Shown here one piece after another: positions 17,572-26,906 of a DNA stretch of 64,000 nucleotides. Under the pieces are notes generated by a model. It was not told the DNA's origin and made no database searches. It saw only the letters and a list, made by a program, of their open reading frames with translations. The stretch covers positions 1,168,808 through 1,232,807 of the forward strand of contig NZ_JARRAG010000001.1 in assembly GCF_029589435.1 (NCBI RefSeq), written 5' to 3'. A program made the position numbers and the translations under genes. Every line of letters begins with the position of its first letter. The first letter of the stretch is position 1. The stretch comes from Paludisphaera mucosa. Lineage in GTDB: Bacteria; Planctomycetota; Planctomycetia; Isosphaerales; Isosphaeraceae.

Positions 17572-19656
17572 ATGTTGAAGTCGACGACGAGCTTCGCCCC
17601 ACGATTTGCTGAGATGGGATCGGCCGGCGGGAACAGGAAACGTCGGCGTCGCCGGCCGTCCATCCCGGCCCTGGAGAGGTGCGAGGATCGTTTGTGCATG
17701 TCGGGCCTGACGCCCGGCCTGGGGGTCGCCTATCCCTCCAACGGGGCGATGGTCAACTACATCGACAACACGATCACCGGCCGGACCGACATCACCCGAG
17801 CCTTCGGCGTCGATACGGACATCCCGGTGTTCGGCGACTTCGCCGGCACGACGCTCTCGAACATCGGCGTGTACCGTCCGTCGACCGGGACGTGGTTTCT
17901 GGACCTCACGAACGGCGGCACCGCCACGATCGCCCTCCAGTTCGGCGGGCCCCAGTGGAAGCCGATAACGGGCGACGTCGACGGCAACGGCACGACCGAC
18001 CTGGGCCTGTACAACCCGAGCGACGGAACCTGGCTCTTCTGCACCAACCTCAGCGGTCAGGCGTCGCGGAGCTTCGTCTACGGAGGATCCGCGGGCGACG
18101 TCCCGGTGATGGCGGACTTCAACCACGACGGCACCGACGACCCGGTGATCTACAACAGCGGTCAGTGGCTCGTCGATACCAACGCCGACCACGTCCCGGA
18201 CCAGACGTACCATTTCGGGAGCTTCGCGCCGGGGGCGACCCCGCTGGCGTTCGATCTCTACGGGAATCACGACCCCGGGCTGGCGGTCGTCGCGCCCCAG
18301 CCGAACGGCCAGTTGATGTGGTACATCAACCCCAACCGCGACGGGGTTACGGTCGGGCAGTACGCGTACGGGGCGAACGGCAGCATCCCCTTCAGCGGCA
18401 ACTTCTCGACGGCGAACTCGCTGTTCGTCAATCCCTCCACGGGTCGGGACGCCTCGGGGGCTGGAGCCTACGGTTCGCCCTATCGGACGATCGCCGCCGC
18501 CGTGGCCGCCTCGTCGCCCGGGACGACGATCCGCCTGATGTCGGGCGCCTATACCGAAAACGTCCAGCTCGTCTCCAAGAGCAACCTGAAATTCGTCGGC
18601 ACGGGGATGCAGTCCTCGGTCATCTATCCCCCCCGCGGCGACGGCTTCTTCCTGCTCAACTCGGACAACATCTCCTTCGACGACATGTGGTTCGCAGCGG
18701 CCGGGACCGACGGGCGGGGCCTTGTGCTGCTCGGTTCGTCGGCGAACACCGGGTTGATCCGGACGAATCTCACGAAGTGGATCGGCGTCCTCGCCGGGAG
18801 CCAGAACGGCCGGTCTTCGAGCATCAACGCCCTCTTCAGCCGGTTCGACGGCGTCCAGACCGGGAGCGGCGTCTACCTGGACAACGGGGCGAACGGGGTC
18901 TTCACGGCCTGCACGGTCCTCGACAACGGATACGCTCCCGACTTTCGCGCCGACGGCGGTGGCATCATCGTGGGCGGCAGCTCGACGGCCAAGATTTACG
19001 GCACGGTCCTCATGCGCAACCGCCATTCCGGCGTGATCGCGAACACGACGGCCCGGGTCGAGATGTACAACTCCTACAGCGCCCAGAACATCCTGGGCTG
19101 CGGCGCGATCTTCTTCAACGCCTCGACGGCGATCCTGGTCGGCAACACGTTCGCCAACAACGGCGTGACCTTCGGGGCCGTCCCCGGGCTGAACGGGGTC
19201 GAGTTCGCCTACGACTTCACGGGCTACGCTTCGGTCGTGGGGAACAACTTCATCGGCAACACCGCCAGCGGCATCTACCTGGGAAGCGCCCCCAACCTGG
19301 TGCGGATCGCCGGGAACGTCTTCGCGGGGAACTGGTCGGGCGTGACGATGTTCGCCGATCAGCCGCGGGCGATCAACGTCCAGATCGTCGGCAATTACTT
19401 CGTGACGCCGCCCGACTTCACCGAGGCGACGTTCGGCATCGCCGGCATCGGGAGCCGGATCAACGCCCAGATCGGCGGGTCGGGGGGCGACGGCAACCTC
19501 TTCGACGGCTTCCGCGACTACCTGTTCGTCAACCCGAGCCATTCGGGCGGGGCCCCGGTGCAGAATCTGGGATGCCCGAACTTCGTGGTCCAGGGAAACG
19601 TCTTCCGACGCAAGGGCGTCCTGATCGACGTTTCCCGGGCCGTCACACCTTGCTGA
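17572..19656 (+). CDS. Exported FG-GAP/VCBS-like and right-handed beta-helix protein, 694 aa
   Basis: The N-terminus has a basic KRRRRRPSIPALERCEDRLC segment, matching the LEPR/LEDR-type motif found near the start of many large secreted planctomycete proteins. Residues about 45-285 contain repeated propeller-like units (DIPVFGDFAGTTLSNIGVYR, ITGDVDGNGTTDLGLYNPSD, DVPVMADFNHDGTDDPVIY). From about 283 a DUF1565-type beta-helix begins (LFVNPSTGRDASGAGAYGSP, YRTIAAAVAASSPGTTIRLM). It continues with N- and G-rich turns such as NNGVTFGAVPGLNG to the C-terminus. It is probably a surface or secreted protein; polysaccharide binding or lysis is possible, but no catalytic residues were identified. RBS GAGGGAG precedes the ATG. 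Confidence 0.8.
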   Translation: MLKSTTSFAPRFAEMGSAGGNRKRRRRRPSIPALERCEDRLCMSGLTPGLGVAYPSNGAMVNYIDNTITGRTDITRAFGVDTDIPVFGDFAGTTLSNIGVYRPSTGTWFLDLTNGGTATIALQFGGPQWKPITGDVDGNGTTDLGLYNPSDGTWLFCTNLSGQASRSFVYGGSAGDVPVMADFNHDGTDDPVIYNSGQWLVDTNADHVPDQTYHFGSFAPGATPLAFDLYGNHDPGLAVVAPQPNGQLMWYINPNRDGVTVGQYAYGANGSIPFSGNFSTANSLFVNPSTGRDASGAGAYGSPYRTIAAAVAASSPGTTIRLMSGAYTENVQLVSKSNLKFVGTGMQSSVIYPPRGDGFFLLNSDNISFDDMWFAAAGTDGRGLVLLGSSANTGLIRTNLTKWIGVLAGSQNGRSSSINALFSRFDGVQTGSGVYLDNGANGVFTACTVLDNGYAPDFRADGGGIIVGGSSTAKIYGTVLMRNRHSGVIANTTARVEMYNSYSAQNILGCGAIFFNASTAILVGNTFANNGVTFGAVPGLNGVEFAYDFTGYASVVGNNFIGNTASGIYLGSAPNLVRIAGNVFAGNWSGVTMFADQPRAINVQIVGNYFVTPPDFTEATFGIAGIGSRINAQIGGSGGDGNLFDGFRDYLFVNPSHSGGAPVQNLGCPNFVVQGNVFRRKGVLIDVSRAVTPC

Positions 19657-19681
19657 TCCGCCCGCTCGCGGCCCGGCGGGA

Positions 19682-20449
19682 TCAGCCCCGCCGGCCGCGG
19701 ACGACGGCGCGCACGCAATCGATCCGGATCGACGGCCGCTGATCCGGAGCGACGCGGAATCCCCGCGCGTCCAGGCCGGCGAGCAGGACCTCCCGGACGC
19801 TCGCCTTGGATTCGCTCGGCGAGCCCCGGTCGAACCACTCGTCGAAATCCAGAGCGAACGACTCCTCCTGGTACTGGACGTCGCTCAGGCCGGCGGCGGC
19901 GAAGAGGTCGACGAGCTGGCCGCCGGTGAGATTCCGCGTGTGGGTCCGATCCCGCGCCTCCTCGATCTCCTGGTGACGCCGAGCGAGCGCCGCGTCCGGG
20001 CCGGAGAGATGATCGCACACGACGATCAGGCCGCCGGGGCGTACCAGCTCGACCTGACGGGAGAGGAACGCCCGCGCGTCGAGGACGTGGTGCAGCACAT
20101 AACGCGAATACGACCCGTCGAACGGCCCCAACGCCGAGATCTCGGCGGAGTGGATGGAGCCCTCGACGAAGCGGGCGGCGTCGCCCGCGAACGCGCAGCG
20201 GGCCCGCGCGCGCTCGATCATGACGGGCGAGAGATCGACCCCGACGACGCGGTGGCCCGCCTTCAAGAACGCCTCGCTCACCAGCCCCGGGCCGCAGCCG
20301 GGATCGAGCAGCCTCGATCCCGGCGGGAAGTCGGCGGCCCGGACGAGCCGTTCGAGCGCCGCGGCGTCGCTCTGCACGGGCGAGTGCTCGAACTTCACGG
20401 CCTGGTCGTCGAAGGCCCCTGCGAGATCTTCATCGTGGGGACGGATCAC
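19682..20449 (-). CDS. Class I SAM-dependent methyltransferase, 255 aa
   Basis: Canonical Methyltransf_11/25 organisation: motif I RLLDPGCGPGLVSEAFL, acidic loop VVGVDLSPVMIERAR, motif II SYSRYVLHHVLD and VRPGGLIVVCDHLSG. The start is a GTG whose first bases overlap the TGA stop of the upstream CehA-like gene (GTGA, 4-nt overlap), indicating translational coupling. Substrate unknown. Coupling to a secreted metallohydrolase gene does not by itself reveal a pathway. Confidence 0.85.
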   Translation of the reverse strand: MIRPHDEDLAGAFDDQAVKFEHSPVQSDAAALERLVRAADFPPGSRLLDPGCGPGLVSEAFLKAGHRVVGVDLSPVMIERARARCAFAGDAARFVEGSIHSAEISALGPFDGSYSRYVLHHVLDARAFLSRQVELVRPGGLIVVCDHLSGPDAALARRHQEIEEARDRTHTRNLTGGQLVDLFAAAGLSDVQYQEESFALDFDEWFDRGSPSESKASVREVLLAGLDARGFRVAPDQRPSIRIDCVRAVVRGRRG

Positions 20450-22785
20450 GGCTTGAGTTCCTCGGTGGCGGTGTTCGCGGCGGCCTTCGGCTTCTCATCC
20501 TCGCATTCCGCCAGGATCTTGCGATAGGCGACCCTTGCCGCCTCATACGCCTGGCGCGCCGCGTCTTTCTCGCTCGCGCGGATCGCCGGCTCCTTCTGCG
20601 ACCAGCACTGATCGACGGACTTGAGGCACCATTCGGCCGACCTTTTGGAGGCTCGGACGGGCTTGTCGCCCACTGTCACGAAGATCGGGTTGGTGTGAGA
20701 CGTGGGGAAAATCCGGGCGGCGACCCAGCTCGATTTGGCGATCGGCACGTTGAATTCGAGGTCCTGCACCGAGCCGTCGGCCTCGATCTCGCGGCGTTCC
20801 ACCGGCAGGCCGTTGACGATGATCTCGACCGGGACCTTGCGCGAGGCCCCAACGCGCGCCCGCTCGACGTGCCAGTAGGGCTGCACGTCCAGGGGCTTCG
20901 TCCGGATCGCCTCGGTCTCGAACGAGGGCGCGGCGGCGAGCAGGGCGGCGGCCTTCATGCGGACCTTGACGGTCGCCGGGGCGGGGAGTTTCAGCTCGCT
21001 CCCCTCCTCGCCGACCTTGCGGTCGTCGACCTGGAAGTCGATGAGGTGGCTGTGGCCGTCGGAGACGTAGGACCGGCCCTCCTTGAGCCCCTGGCACCAC
21101 CGGTCGAAGTCGAGCTTGCCGTCAAGTTTGACGTACACCCGCCCCAGGCCGACGCGCTCGCCGTAGATGCAGGGGAAGTCGGTCTCGCCGCTGATGCGGG
21201 TCCGGAAGCCACAGTTGAGCGTGTGATACCAGATGTTCAACTCCCACGGGATCGGGGTGTCGACGGCCGAGAGGAAGTCGACCGCGTCGTGGACGACGTC
21301 GACGATGTACTCGTTGCCGCCGATGCCGTCGAACGGCGGGATCTCGTCGGTGGGGATCGCGTTCGACTCGGTCTTGAGCCCCCAGCCGGTGTGCGAGAAG
21401 CCGACGACTCCCCCTTGCTCCTTGCCCCACTTCAAGACGGGCAGGTCCCAGCTCGGCCACTCCTCGATGCGGGTCGTGCCGGGGTAGTCGTCTTCCTTCA
21501 GGCGCAGCAGGCAGAGGTGGCCGGCGTGCGACGAGGGGAAGCCGGAGACCTCCACGTCGTAGCGCATGAGGTTGTCGGGCGTCGAGAGCTTGTGGACCTT
21601 GCCGTCGAAGAACGCCTTCTGGGCGTACCAGCAAGGGCCCCAGCTCAGGACGCAGCCGACGTCGAGGTCCTCGCCCAGGATGTGCCGCCACATATCGTCG
21701 GGCGTGACGCCTTCGGTGGGGCTCTCGTAATGGGCGCATCCCGCGGCGTGGACGTGGTGATCGCCCGAGAACCAGTTCATCGCCGCCAGGTGGATCCAGC
21801 GTTCGAGCTGGAACGCCTCGCGATGCGTGATCCCCTTCGGCACGACGATCGACTTCGTCATGACGCGATACTCGGGCCCCCGGGTGTACTCGACCTGAAA
21901 CGCACCCGCCGGCAGGAGGACGGTCTCGCCGTCGGCCCGATAGATCTGGGGGTGGAAGAAGAAGTCGGGGGCGAGCCGGCGGCTGGGCGACGGATAGACC
22001 CGCCCCAGCCGGTCCCGGAAGATGAACGAGGCGGTCGTCGGCCGTCCGGCCTCGTCGCGGACGTCGAGCGTCACGGCGACGGCGGGCTCGACGGTGAATA
22101 GGACGTCGACGTCGCTGCGGAAGCCCAGGTCCTGGCTCCCCTGGCCGACGCTGAACGTCAACTTGGCCTCGCGACGGCCGGCGTCGCGGCTGGCGACCTG
22201 CAAGATCCGATACTCGACCGCGAGCCCCGAGAGCTTCCGCGACAGGGGCCGGTCGCGATAGAGCGCGACGTCGCACCAGCGCTGCACGAGGTCGGCCTTG
22301 CGGATGGAGTCCTTCGGCTCGGCACTGCTGGTCGACCGCGTGTAGATCGGGCCGGCGTTGGGGCTCTCGACGATCAGCTCGGCCGTGACGCCCGCCTCGT
22401 TGTGGACCTTGGCCAGGAAGACGCTCCAGCCGCCCTGGACCAGATGAGGAGCGGCGGGCCCCGGCGTCGACTTCACGCGGCTCTCGGGATTGACGTCGAC
22501 CCCGACGAGGCAGTGGGCGTCGAGCACTTCCTGGATGGTCTTGATCCCGGGCCCCTCGTCGGCCGCCTCGATCGCCGCTTCGATCCGCCCCTTCTCCTCG
22601 GGCGAAAGCGGCTGGCCGAGGAGGTCGAGCGCCTGGACGACGCGTCGAGCCTGGGCGCTGAGGGGCTGGAACTCGACGTCCGCCACGATGGGCAGGTCGT
22701 CGCCGCGGGTCGTCCCCGAGGTCCCGCCGAGAGCCAGCGCCAGCGAGGCGACGAAGATCGAAACGAAGCTCGCGCGTGATTTCAT
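20446..22785 (-). CDS. Secreted CehA/McbA-family (PHP-type) metallohydrolase, 779 aa
   Basis: A signal peptide is visible (MKSRASFVSIFVASLALALG, with a cleavage region before DDLPIV). The C-terminal half has the CehA/McbA metallohydrolase pattern: a metal-binding GDHHVHAAGCAHYESP at about 339-354, later GVVGFSHTGWGL and NCGFRTRISGETDFPCIYGE, then VYVKLDGKLDFDRWCQGLKE and SYVSDGHSHLIDF. The N-terminal half is beta-rich (FIFRDRLGRVYPSPSRR). The upstream open frame extending to 23208 is a composition shadow. ATG 22785 is chosen because the signal peptide starts there. The family includes carbaryl hydrolase and relatives, but most planctomycete members have no known substrate. It is coupled by a GTGA overlap to the methyltransferase gene. 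Confidence 0.82.
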   Translation of the reverse strand: MKSRASFVSIFVASLALALGGTSGTTRGDDLPIVADVEFQPLSAQARRVVQALDLLGQPLSPEEKGRIEAAIEAADEGPGIKTIQEVLDAHCLVGVDVNPESRVKSTPGPAAPHLVQGGWSVFLAKVHNEAGVTAELIVESPNAGPIYTRSTSSAEPKDSIRKADLVQRWCDVALYRDRPLSRKLSGLAVEYRILQVASRDAGRREAKLTFSVGQGSQDLGFRSDVDVLFTVEPAVAVTLDVRDEAGRPTTASFIFRDRLGRVYPSPSRRLAPDFFFHPQIYRADGETVLLPAGAFQVEYTRGPEYRVMTKSIVVPKGITHREAFQLERWIHLAAMNWFSGDHHVHAAGCAHYESPTEGVTPDDMWRHILGEDLDVGCVLSWGPCWYAQKAFFDGKVHKLSTPDNLMRYDVEVSGFPSSHAGHLCLLRLKEDDYPGTTRIEEWPSWDLPVLKWGKEQGGVVGFSHTGWGLKTESNAIPTDEIPPFDGIGGNEYIVDVVHDAVDFLSAVDTPIPWELNIWYHTLNCGFRTRISGETDFPCIYGERVGLGRVYVKLDGKLDFDRWCQGLKEGRSYVSDGHSHLIDFQVDDRKVGEEGSELKLPAPATVKVRMKAAALLAAAPSFETEAIRTKPLDVQPYWHVERARVGASRKVPVEIIVNGLPVERREIEADGSVQDLEFNVPIAKSSWVAARIFPTSHTNPIFVTVGDKPVRASKRSAEWCLKSVDQCWSQKEPAIRASEKDAARQAYEAARVAYRKILAECEDEKPKAAANTATEELKP

Positions 22786-22997
22786 GGTGGGCCGGCTCGA
22801 TGGGGACGTGGGGATTCCTGGATGCGTTCGCCGGGGACGATTTTGTCGCATCCCGGTCGGTCCTGCAACCATGCGGCGAGCGACGAAGCCGCGGGGCGAC
22901 GTCAAGAGCCCGAGGTTCGCCTTGAGCCGAATGGAGGGCCGAGATAGGGTGTGCGGCCATAGCCGGACATCTTCCCTGGCCACGGAGGGCCGAACGC

Positions 22998-23699
22998 GTG
23001 AAACGCCAGCGCGGATTCCAGGCGGATCGCCTGCGCAGACTCCTCCAAGGCGGCCTGAGGCGGCCCGTCTCGGCCGCCGGCATGGCGCCCCACATCGAAG
23101 TCGCCTCCCCCGCGCGGCACCATCAGCACCACCATTCGGAGCCCGCGCGCGGCGACGGCCGAACCCGGCTCGTCGCCACCCTGGAACGCTGGGCTCGGCT
23201 GAACGCAACGCTCCCCGAGGAGCTGATCCGTCGCGGCCTGGTGACCATGCACATCGACCGCGAGGCGCTCGGCGAGGCCGTCCATTTCGACGAACGCGGC
23301 TATCAGCGGACGCGCATCTTCCAGTGCGAACATTTCGAGGCCCTGGTGCTGAGCTGGCGATCGGGGCAGGGGAGCCCGATCCACGATCACGGCGACTCGA
23401 CCTGCGGCCTGCTCGTCGTCCAGGGGAACGCCACCGAGACCCTCTTCGAAAAAAGTCGGAGCGGCCGCCTCGCGCCGCTTCGGTCCGTGGTCGTGCCCGA
23501 GGGGGCGGTCGGGGTCTCGCGGGGGAAGGACATCCACCTCGTCGCCAACCTGCAGCCGCCGGGGACCGACCTCGTCAGCCTGCACGTCTACTCGCCGCCG
23601 CTGCTCGCGAGTCGCTGCTACCGGCTCGCGGAGACGATCTTCGGGGATCACGACGAGATCCTCGATCAGCGGTCCTCCATGCGCATGATCTCGCTCTGA
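22998..23699 (+). CDS. Cysteine dioxygenase (thiol dioxygenase, cupin), 233 aa
   Basis: Predicted to oxidise L-cysteine to cysteine sulfinate using Fe(II) and O2. The cupin core is unusually close to animal cysteine dioxygenase. GYQRTRIFQ matches the Y58/R60 substrate-binding segment (here Y102, R104). SPIHDHGDSTCG supplies iron ligands H129 and H131 and the equivalent of Cys93 (C136). DIHLVAN gives the third ligand H180. SLHVYSPP gives H197 and Y199, equivalent to His155/Tyr157. A Cys-Tyr cofactor is therefore possible. The N-terminal 50 residues are extra and contain a His-rich HHQHHH patch. GTG at 22998 is preceded by GGAGG at 9-nt spacing. ATG 23082 would give a shorter form. An FAD/NAD(P)-binding oxidoreductase gene follows after 88 nt. 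Confidence 0.9.
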   Translation: MKRQRGFQADRLRRLLQGGLRRPVSAAGMAPHIEVASPARHHQHHHSEPARGDGRTRLVATLERWARLNATLPEELIRRGLVTMHIDREALGEAVHFDERGYQRTRIFQCEHFEALVLSWRSGQGSPIHDHGDSTCGLLVVQGNATETLFEKSRSGRLAPLRSVVVPEGAVGVSRGKDIHLVANLQPPGTDLVSLHVYSPPLLASRCYRLAETIFGDHDEILDQRSSMRMISL

Positions 23700-23787
23700 G
23701 CGTCCACGCCGCCGGCCGGATCTCCCCGGCGTGCGGCTTGCAGGTCTCGGCTTCCTCGTCCCCTCTCATCATGGAAGGAAGGCGGCC

Positions 23788-25260
23788 ATGCCATCGGGCT
23801 CGACGTCGGGACTGCGGGACGGCTCGGTGGGTATCGTGGGCGGCGGATTCAGCGGGACGATGACCGCGCTTCACATCCTGAGGCACGCACGATCTTCCGT
23901 TCGCGTCGACCTTTTCGAGCGATCGCATCGGGTCGGCCCCGGGGTGGCGTATGGGACGTCGTCCGCCGAGCACCTGCTCAACGTCCCGGCGCGGATGATG
24001 AGCGGCTGGCCCGACGAGCCCGACCATTTTGCGAACTGGCTGATCGCCCGCACCCCCGGCGCCGGCCCCGGCGTCTTCGCGCCGCGGAGGCTTTATGGAG
24101 AGTACCTCGCGGAGATGCTCCAGGAGGCCGCCGCCACCTATCCCGACCGGCTTCGAATGCACGAGGGCGAAATCGTCGACGTCCGAGAGGAGTCCGACGG
24201 CCTCTACCTCGGCGACGAGCGAGGCGATGAGCATCGGGTCGACGCCCTGGTGCTCGCGACCGGAAACTCGCGGCCCAGGGACCCTTTCCCAGTGCCGGAT
24301 GAATTGCGTCTGAGGAGCGTCTACCTCGGCGACCCCTGGGCTTGCGACCCGCTCGCCGGCCTGGAGGCCGACGCCGACGTCGTGCTCATCGGGTCGGGCC
24401 TGACGGCCGTCGACGTGGTGGTGGACGCCGAGGCTCGCGGCTTCCGCGGGAGGATCAGGGCCGTGTCGCGACATGGTTTGACGCCCTCTCCCCATGCACC
24501 GGCCCTCGGCCCCGCGGCTTCGCCTTTCGAAGGCCGTGAACTCCCGCGGACCGCACGGTCGTTGCTTCGCGGCTTCCGGGACGCATTGGAGCGCGATCCC
24601 CACGGCCCGGCGAACTGGCGTGCGGTCGTCGATGCGCTCCGGCCCCAGATCTCGGAACTCTGGCGGGCGCTCGACGACGCCGAGAAGCGGCGGTTCGTCG
24701 ACCGCGTGGGCACCTACTGGGAAATCCACCGCCATCGTGTCGCCCCCGCCGTTTTCCAGGCGGTCGAGCGGGCGAAATCGACGGGCCGATTTCGGGTCGT
24801 CGCGGGCCGTCCGGTCGGGATCGACGGTGACCGCAAAGGCGCGGCCCTCGCGGTCGCGTCGCGATGCTCGGGCGCGATCACGATGGAAGCGAGCCGCGTC
24901 GTCAACTGCACCGGGCCGGCTCGAGACGTCCGACGCCACGAGTCGGCGCTGACTCAAGCGCTCCTGGCGCGTGGCACGGCCATCCCGGGGACTCTGGGGA
25001 TGGGGCTCGCGACCGACGAGCACGGTCGGCTGAAGCGGGCCGACGGCCAGGCGTGGGACCGGGGGTATGCCATCGGCCCGCTCTTGAAAGGAAGCCTCTG
25101 GGAGACGACGGCGGTCCGCGAGCTGCGTCAGCAGGCCGCCGACCTCGGTCGGAGGCTCGCCGAGCGGCTCGACGCCCCGCCGGCCCGAGTCGTCCCCCGG
25201 CCGCACTGGAAACGCATGAACCGCCGCTCGCCCCGCGACGTGGGTTCGGCCTCCGACTGA
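23788..25260 (+). CDS. FAD/NAD(P)-binding oxidoreductase (NAD_binding_9 type), 490 aa
   Basis: The N-terminal Rossmann signature SVGIVGGGFSGTMTALHIL is followed by FERSHRVGPGVAYGTSSAEH and LLNVPARMMSGWPD, characteristic of the YdhS-like NAD_binding_9 family. A second dinucleotide motif, DVVLIGSGLTAVDVV, is at about 198-212. The C-terminal part includes RVVNCTGPARDV, consistent with an FAD contact. ATG 23788 has GGAAGG upstream; the frame open from 23731 has no start signal. It lies directly downstream of the cysteine dioxygenase gene on the same strand, so a role in sulfur compound oxidation or recycling is a reasonable inference, but the substrate is not known. Confidence 0.82.
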   Translation: MPSGSTSGLRDGSVGIVGGGFSGTMTALHILRHARSSVRVDLFERSHRVGPGVAYGTSSAEHLLNVPARMMSGWPDEPDHFANWLIARTPGAGPGVFAPRRLYGEYLAEMLQEAAATYPDRLRMHEGEIVDVREESDGLYLGDERGDEHRVDALVLATGNSRPRDPFPVPDELRLRSVYLGDPWACDPLAGLEADADVVLIGSGLTAVDVVVDAEARGFRGRIRAVSRHGLTPSPHAPALGPAASPFEGRELPRTARSLLRGFRDALERDPHGPANWRAVVDALRPQISELWRALDDAEKRRFVDRVGTYWEIHRHRVAPAVFQAVERAKSTGRFRVVAGRPVGIDGDRKGAALAVASRCSGAITMEASRVVNCTGPARDVRRHESALTQALLARGTAIPGTLGMGLATDEHGRLKRADGQAWDRGYAIGPLLKGSLWETTAVRELRQQAADLGRRLAERLDAPPARVVPRPHWKRMNRRSPRDVGSASD

Positions 25261-25416
25261 AGGCCTGCGGTCAAAGTGTCCTTGCAGGGGATCTTCGATT
25301 CGCTTAAGGTTCGCTGCCTCTCGGAGTCGACCACCGTCGATCTCCGACGCAATCGTCGCCCCGGCCAGGACGGCCGGGGAAGGGCCGAGCCCTTCGGGTG
25401 CTCGGGAGGGATTCCG

Positions 25417-26652
25417 ATGAAATGCCGCTGGTTCCGCCGCCTCATGCTGATCCCCCTGGGGATCGCCGTCGCGCCGGCCTTGTTCTGGTGCCTGATCGTC
25501 CTGGTCGCGCCGACGAACTGGGCCCGCAAGCATGTCATCGCCGCGCTGGAACGGTCGAGCGGGCGCTCGGTGGACCTGAATCGGCTGCGCGTCTGCTTCG
25601 GCGGCGGGATCGACCTGGAAAACCTCAGGATCGGGGCCCCTGGTTCGCCGGCCGATCCCTGGCTCGACGCCGAGAATGTTCACGTCGACGTCGGCATGAT
25701 GCAGATCCTCTGCGGCCGCCTCGACGCGACCTCGCTCGACGTCGACGGCCTTCGCCTGCGCGTCCAGCGTCGGGCCGACGGGACGTTCGAACTCGGCGAC
25801 CTCGTCCGCGCGCCGTCGCCGACGAACCGGCCGGCGGACGCCCAGGTGTGCAGCGGGCCCACGAACCTGCAGATCCACGTCAAACGGGGCCAGGTCCACC
25901 TGATCGACGAGCCCACCCGCACCGACGTCATCATCTCGGAGGTCGTCGGCGAAGGTACGTGGGAAGAGGGTAAGACGATCACCGGCACCCTCAGCGGGTC
26001 GGCCAACCAGGGGGCGGTCCAGCTTTCGGGCTCGCTCAACCGCATCCCGGGCCGGCCGAGTTTCGAAGGCCAGATCTGGGCGGACGGCGTCGTGCTCGAC
26101 GACGGCATGTCGTTCCTCCGATATTTGGTCCCCGTGCTCGCCGGGGCGACGCCGAAGATCCAGGGCGACCTCACGATGGAGATGTACCTCCGCGGCGACG
26201 GCGAGACCCGCGACCTCCTCCGGAAGACGCTCGTCGGCCACGGCCGGATTTTGATCGACCCCATCCAGCTCGAAGGCGCGGAGCTGCTGGCCGAGGTCGA
26301 GAAGAGCCTGCCGATCCCCGCCAAGAGCCGAATCGGCTCGTTGCGTACGGACTTCACCGTCAAGGAAGGGCGGGTCACCACCAGCAGGCTCGCCTTGAAC
26401 ATCGCCCGCGCGCCCCTCGTGATCACCGGCTGGACCGACTTCGACGGCCGGCTCGACTACCGCATGAGCCTCGAAGGCCTGGCCGAGCGCGTCCCCGCCC
26501 GGGCCAAGCGGCTCCTCGCCGACCTCGAACTGAACGTCGACGCCCTGGGCAGCCTCCGCCTGAGCGGCACCGTCGACGACCTGAAGGTCAGCGTGCTCGA
26601 CAAGCAGCGCGTCAAGCTGCTCGGCCGCGACCTGGAGAAGGTCTTGCGCTGA
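25417..26652 (+). CDS. AsmA-like inner-membrane-anchored protein, 411 aa
   Basis: An N-terminal transmembrane helix (about residues 9-32) is followed by a beta-rich periplasmic domain. The segment VIAALERSSGRSVDLNRLRV near the N-terminus and the C-terminal region (LRTDFTVKEGRVTTSRLALN, ITGWTDFDGRLDYRMSLEGL) fit the AsmA / AsmA_2 superfamily, whose members bridge or regulate outer-envelope lipid transport. ATG 25417 is preceded by GGGAGGG; the in-frame upstream ATG at 25276 has no such site. About 156 nt separate it from the oxidoreductase gene. The envelope role is inferred from the family, not from its neighbours. Confidence 0.78.
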   Translation: MKCRWFRRLMLIPLGIAVAPALFWCLIVLVAPTNWARKHVIAALERSSGRSVDLNRLRVCFGGGIDLENLRIGAPGSPADPWLDAENVHVDVGMMQILCGRLDATSLDVDGLRLRVQRRADGTFELGDLVRAPSPTNRPADAQVCSGPTNLQIHVKRGQVHLIDEPTRTDVIISEVVGEGTWEEGKTITGTLSGSANQGAVQLSGSLNRIPGRPSFEGQIWADGVVLDDGMSFLRYLVPVLAGATPKIQGDLTMEMYLRGDGETRDLLRKTLVGHGRILIDPIQLEGAELLAEVEKSLPIPAKSRIGSLRTDFTVKEGRVTTSRLALNIARAPLVITGWTDFDGRLDYRMSLEGLAERVPARAKRLLADLELNVDALGSLRLSGTVDDLKVSVLDKQRVKLLGRDLEKVLR

Positions 26653-26825
26653 CCTCCCGCCCCGATTGCGCCTGCTGCAACGTCCCTGACGACGTCGATC
26701 CGCCTCCGCCCCGGTTTCACCTGATAGCACGCCGCCGCGCCGCCCGATCTGATCGAGCAGAGGCGGCCCGGAGACGTCGGAACCCACGGCGGCCCGGCCG
26801 GTGATTGCACGCGTGTTTCCGATTC

Positions 26826-26854
26826 TTGATTCCGGCTGCGACGGAACATACAAT
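26826..26854 (+). promoter_or_regulatory. Sigma70-like promoter upstream of the small TPR membrane protein
   Basis: TTGATT at 26826-26831 and TACAAT at 26849-26854 are separated by 17 nt. They lie about 53 nt upstream of the GTG start at 26907. The -10 box matches 5 of 6 positions and the -35 matches 4 of 6. Confidence 0.55.
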
Positions 26855-26906
26855 CAGGACGTTCGAGCCTCGTGACGAGGCGAGAGTAGCGTAGGAGGAG
26901 CCGACG

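Noticed and set aside
22786-23208. N-terminal extension of the CehA-like gene up to 23208
   Set aside because: The extension is Arg/Ala-rich shadow and overlaps the dioxygenase start region; a clear signal peptide begins at 22785.
23575-26853. Very long minus-strand open frame of over 1000 codons opposite the dioxygenase, oxidoreductase and AsmA-like genes
   Set aside because: Its composition is the typical high-GC antisense shadow (Arg, Gly, Asp, Ala repeats with no domain signature), and it covers three well-supported plus-strand genes.
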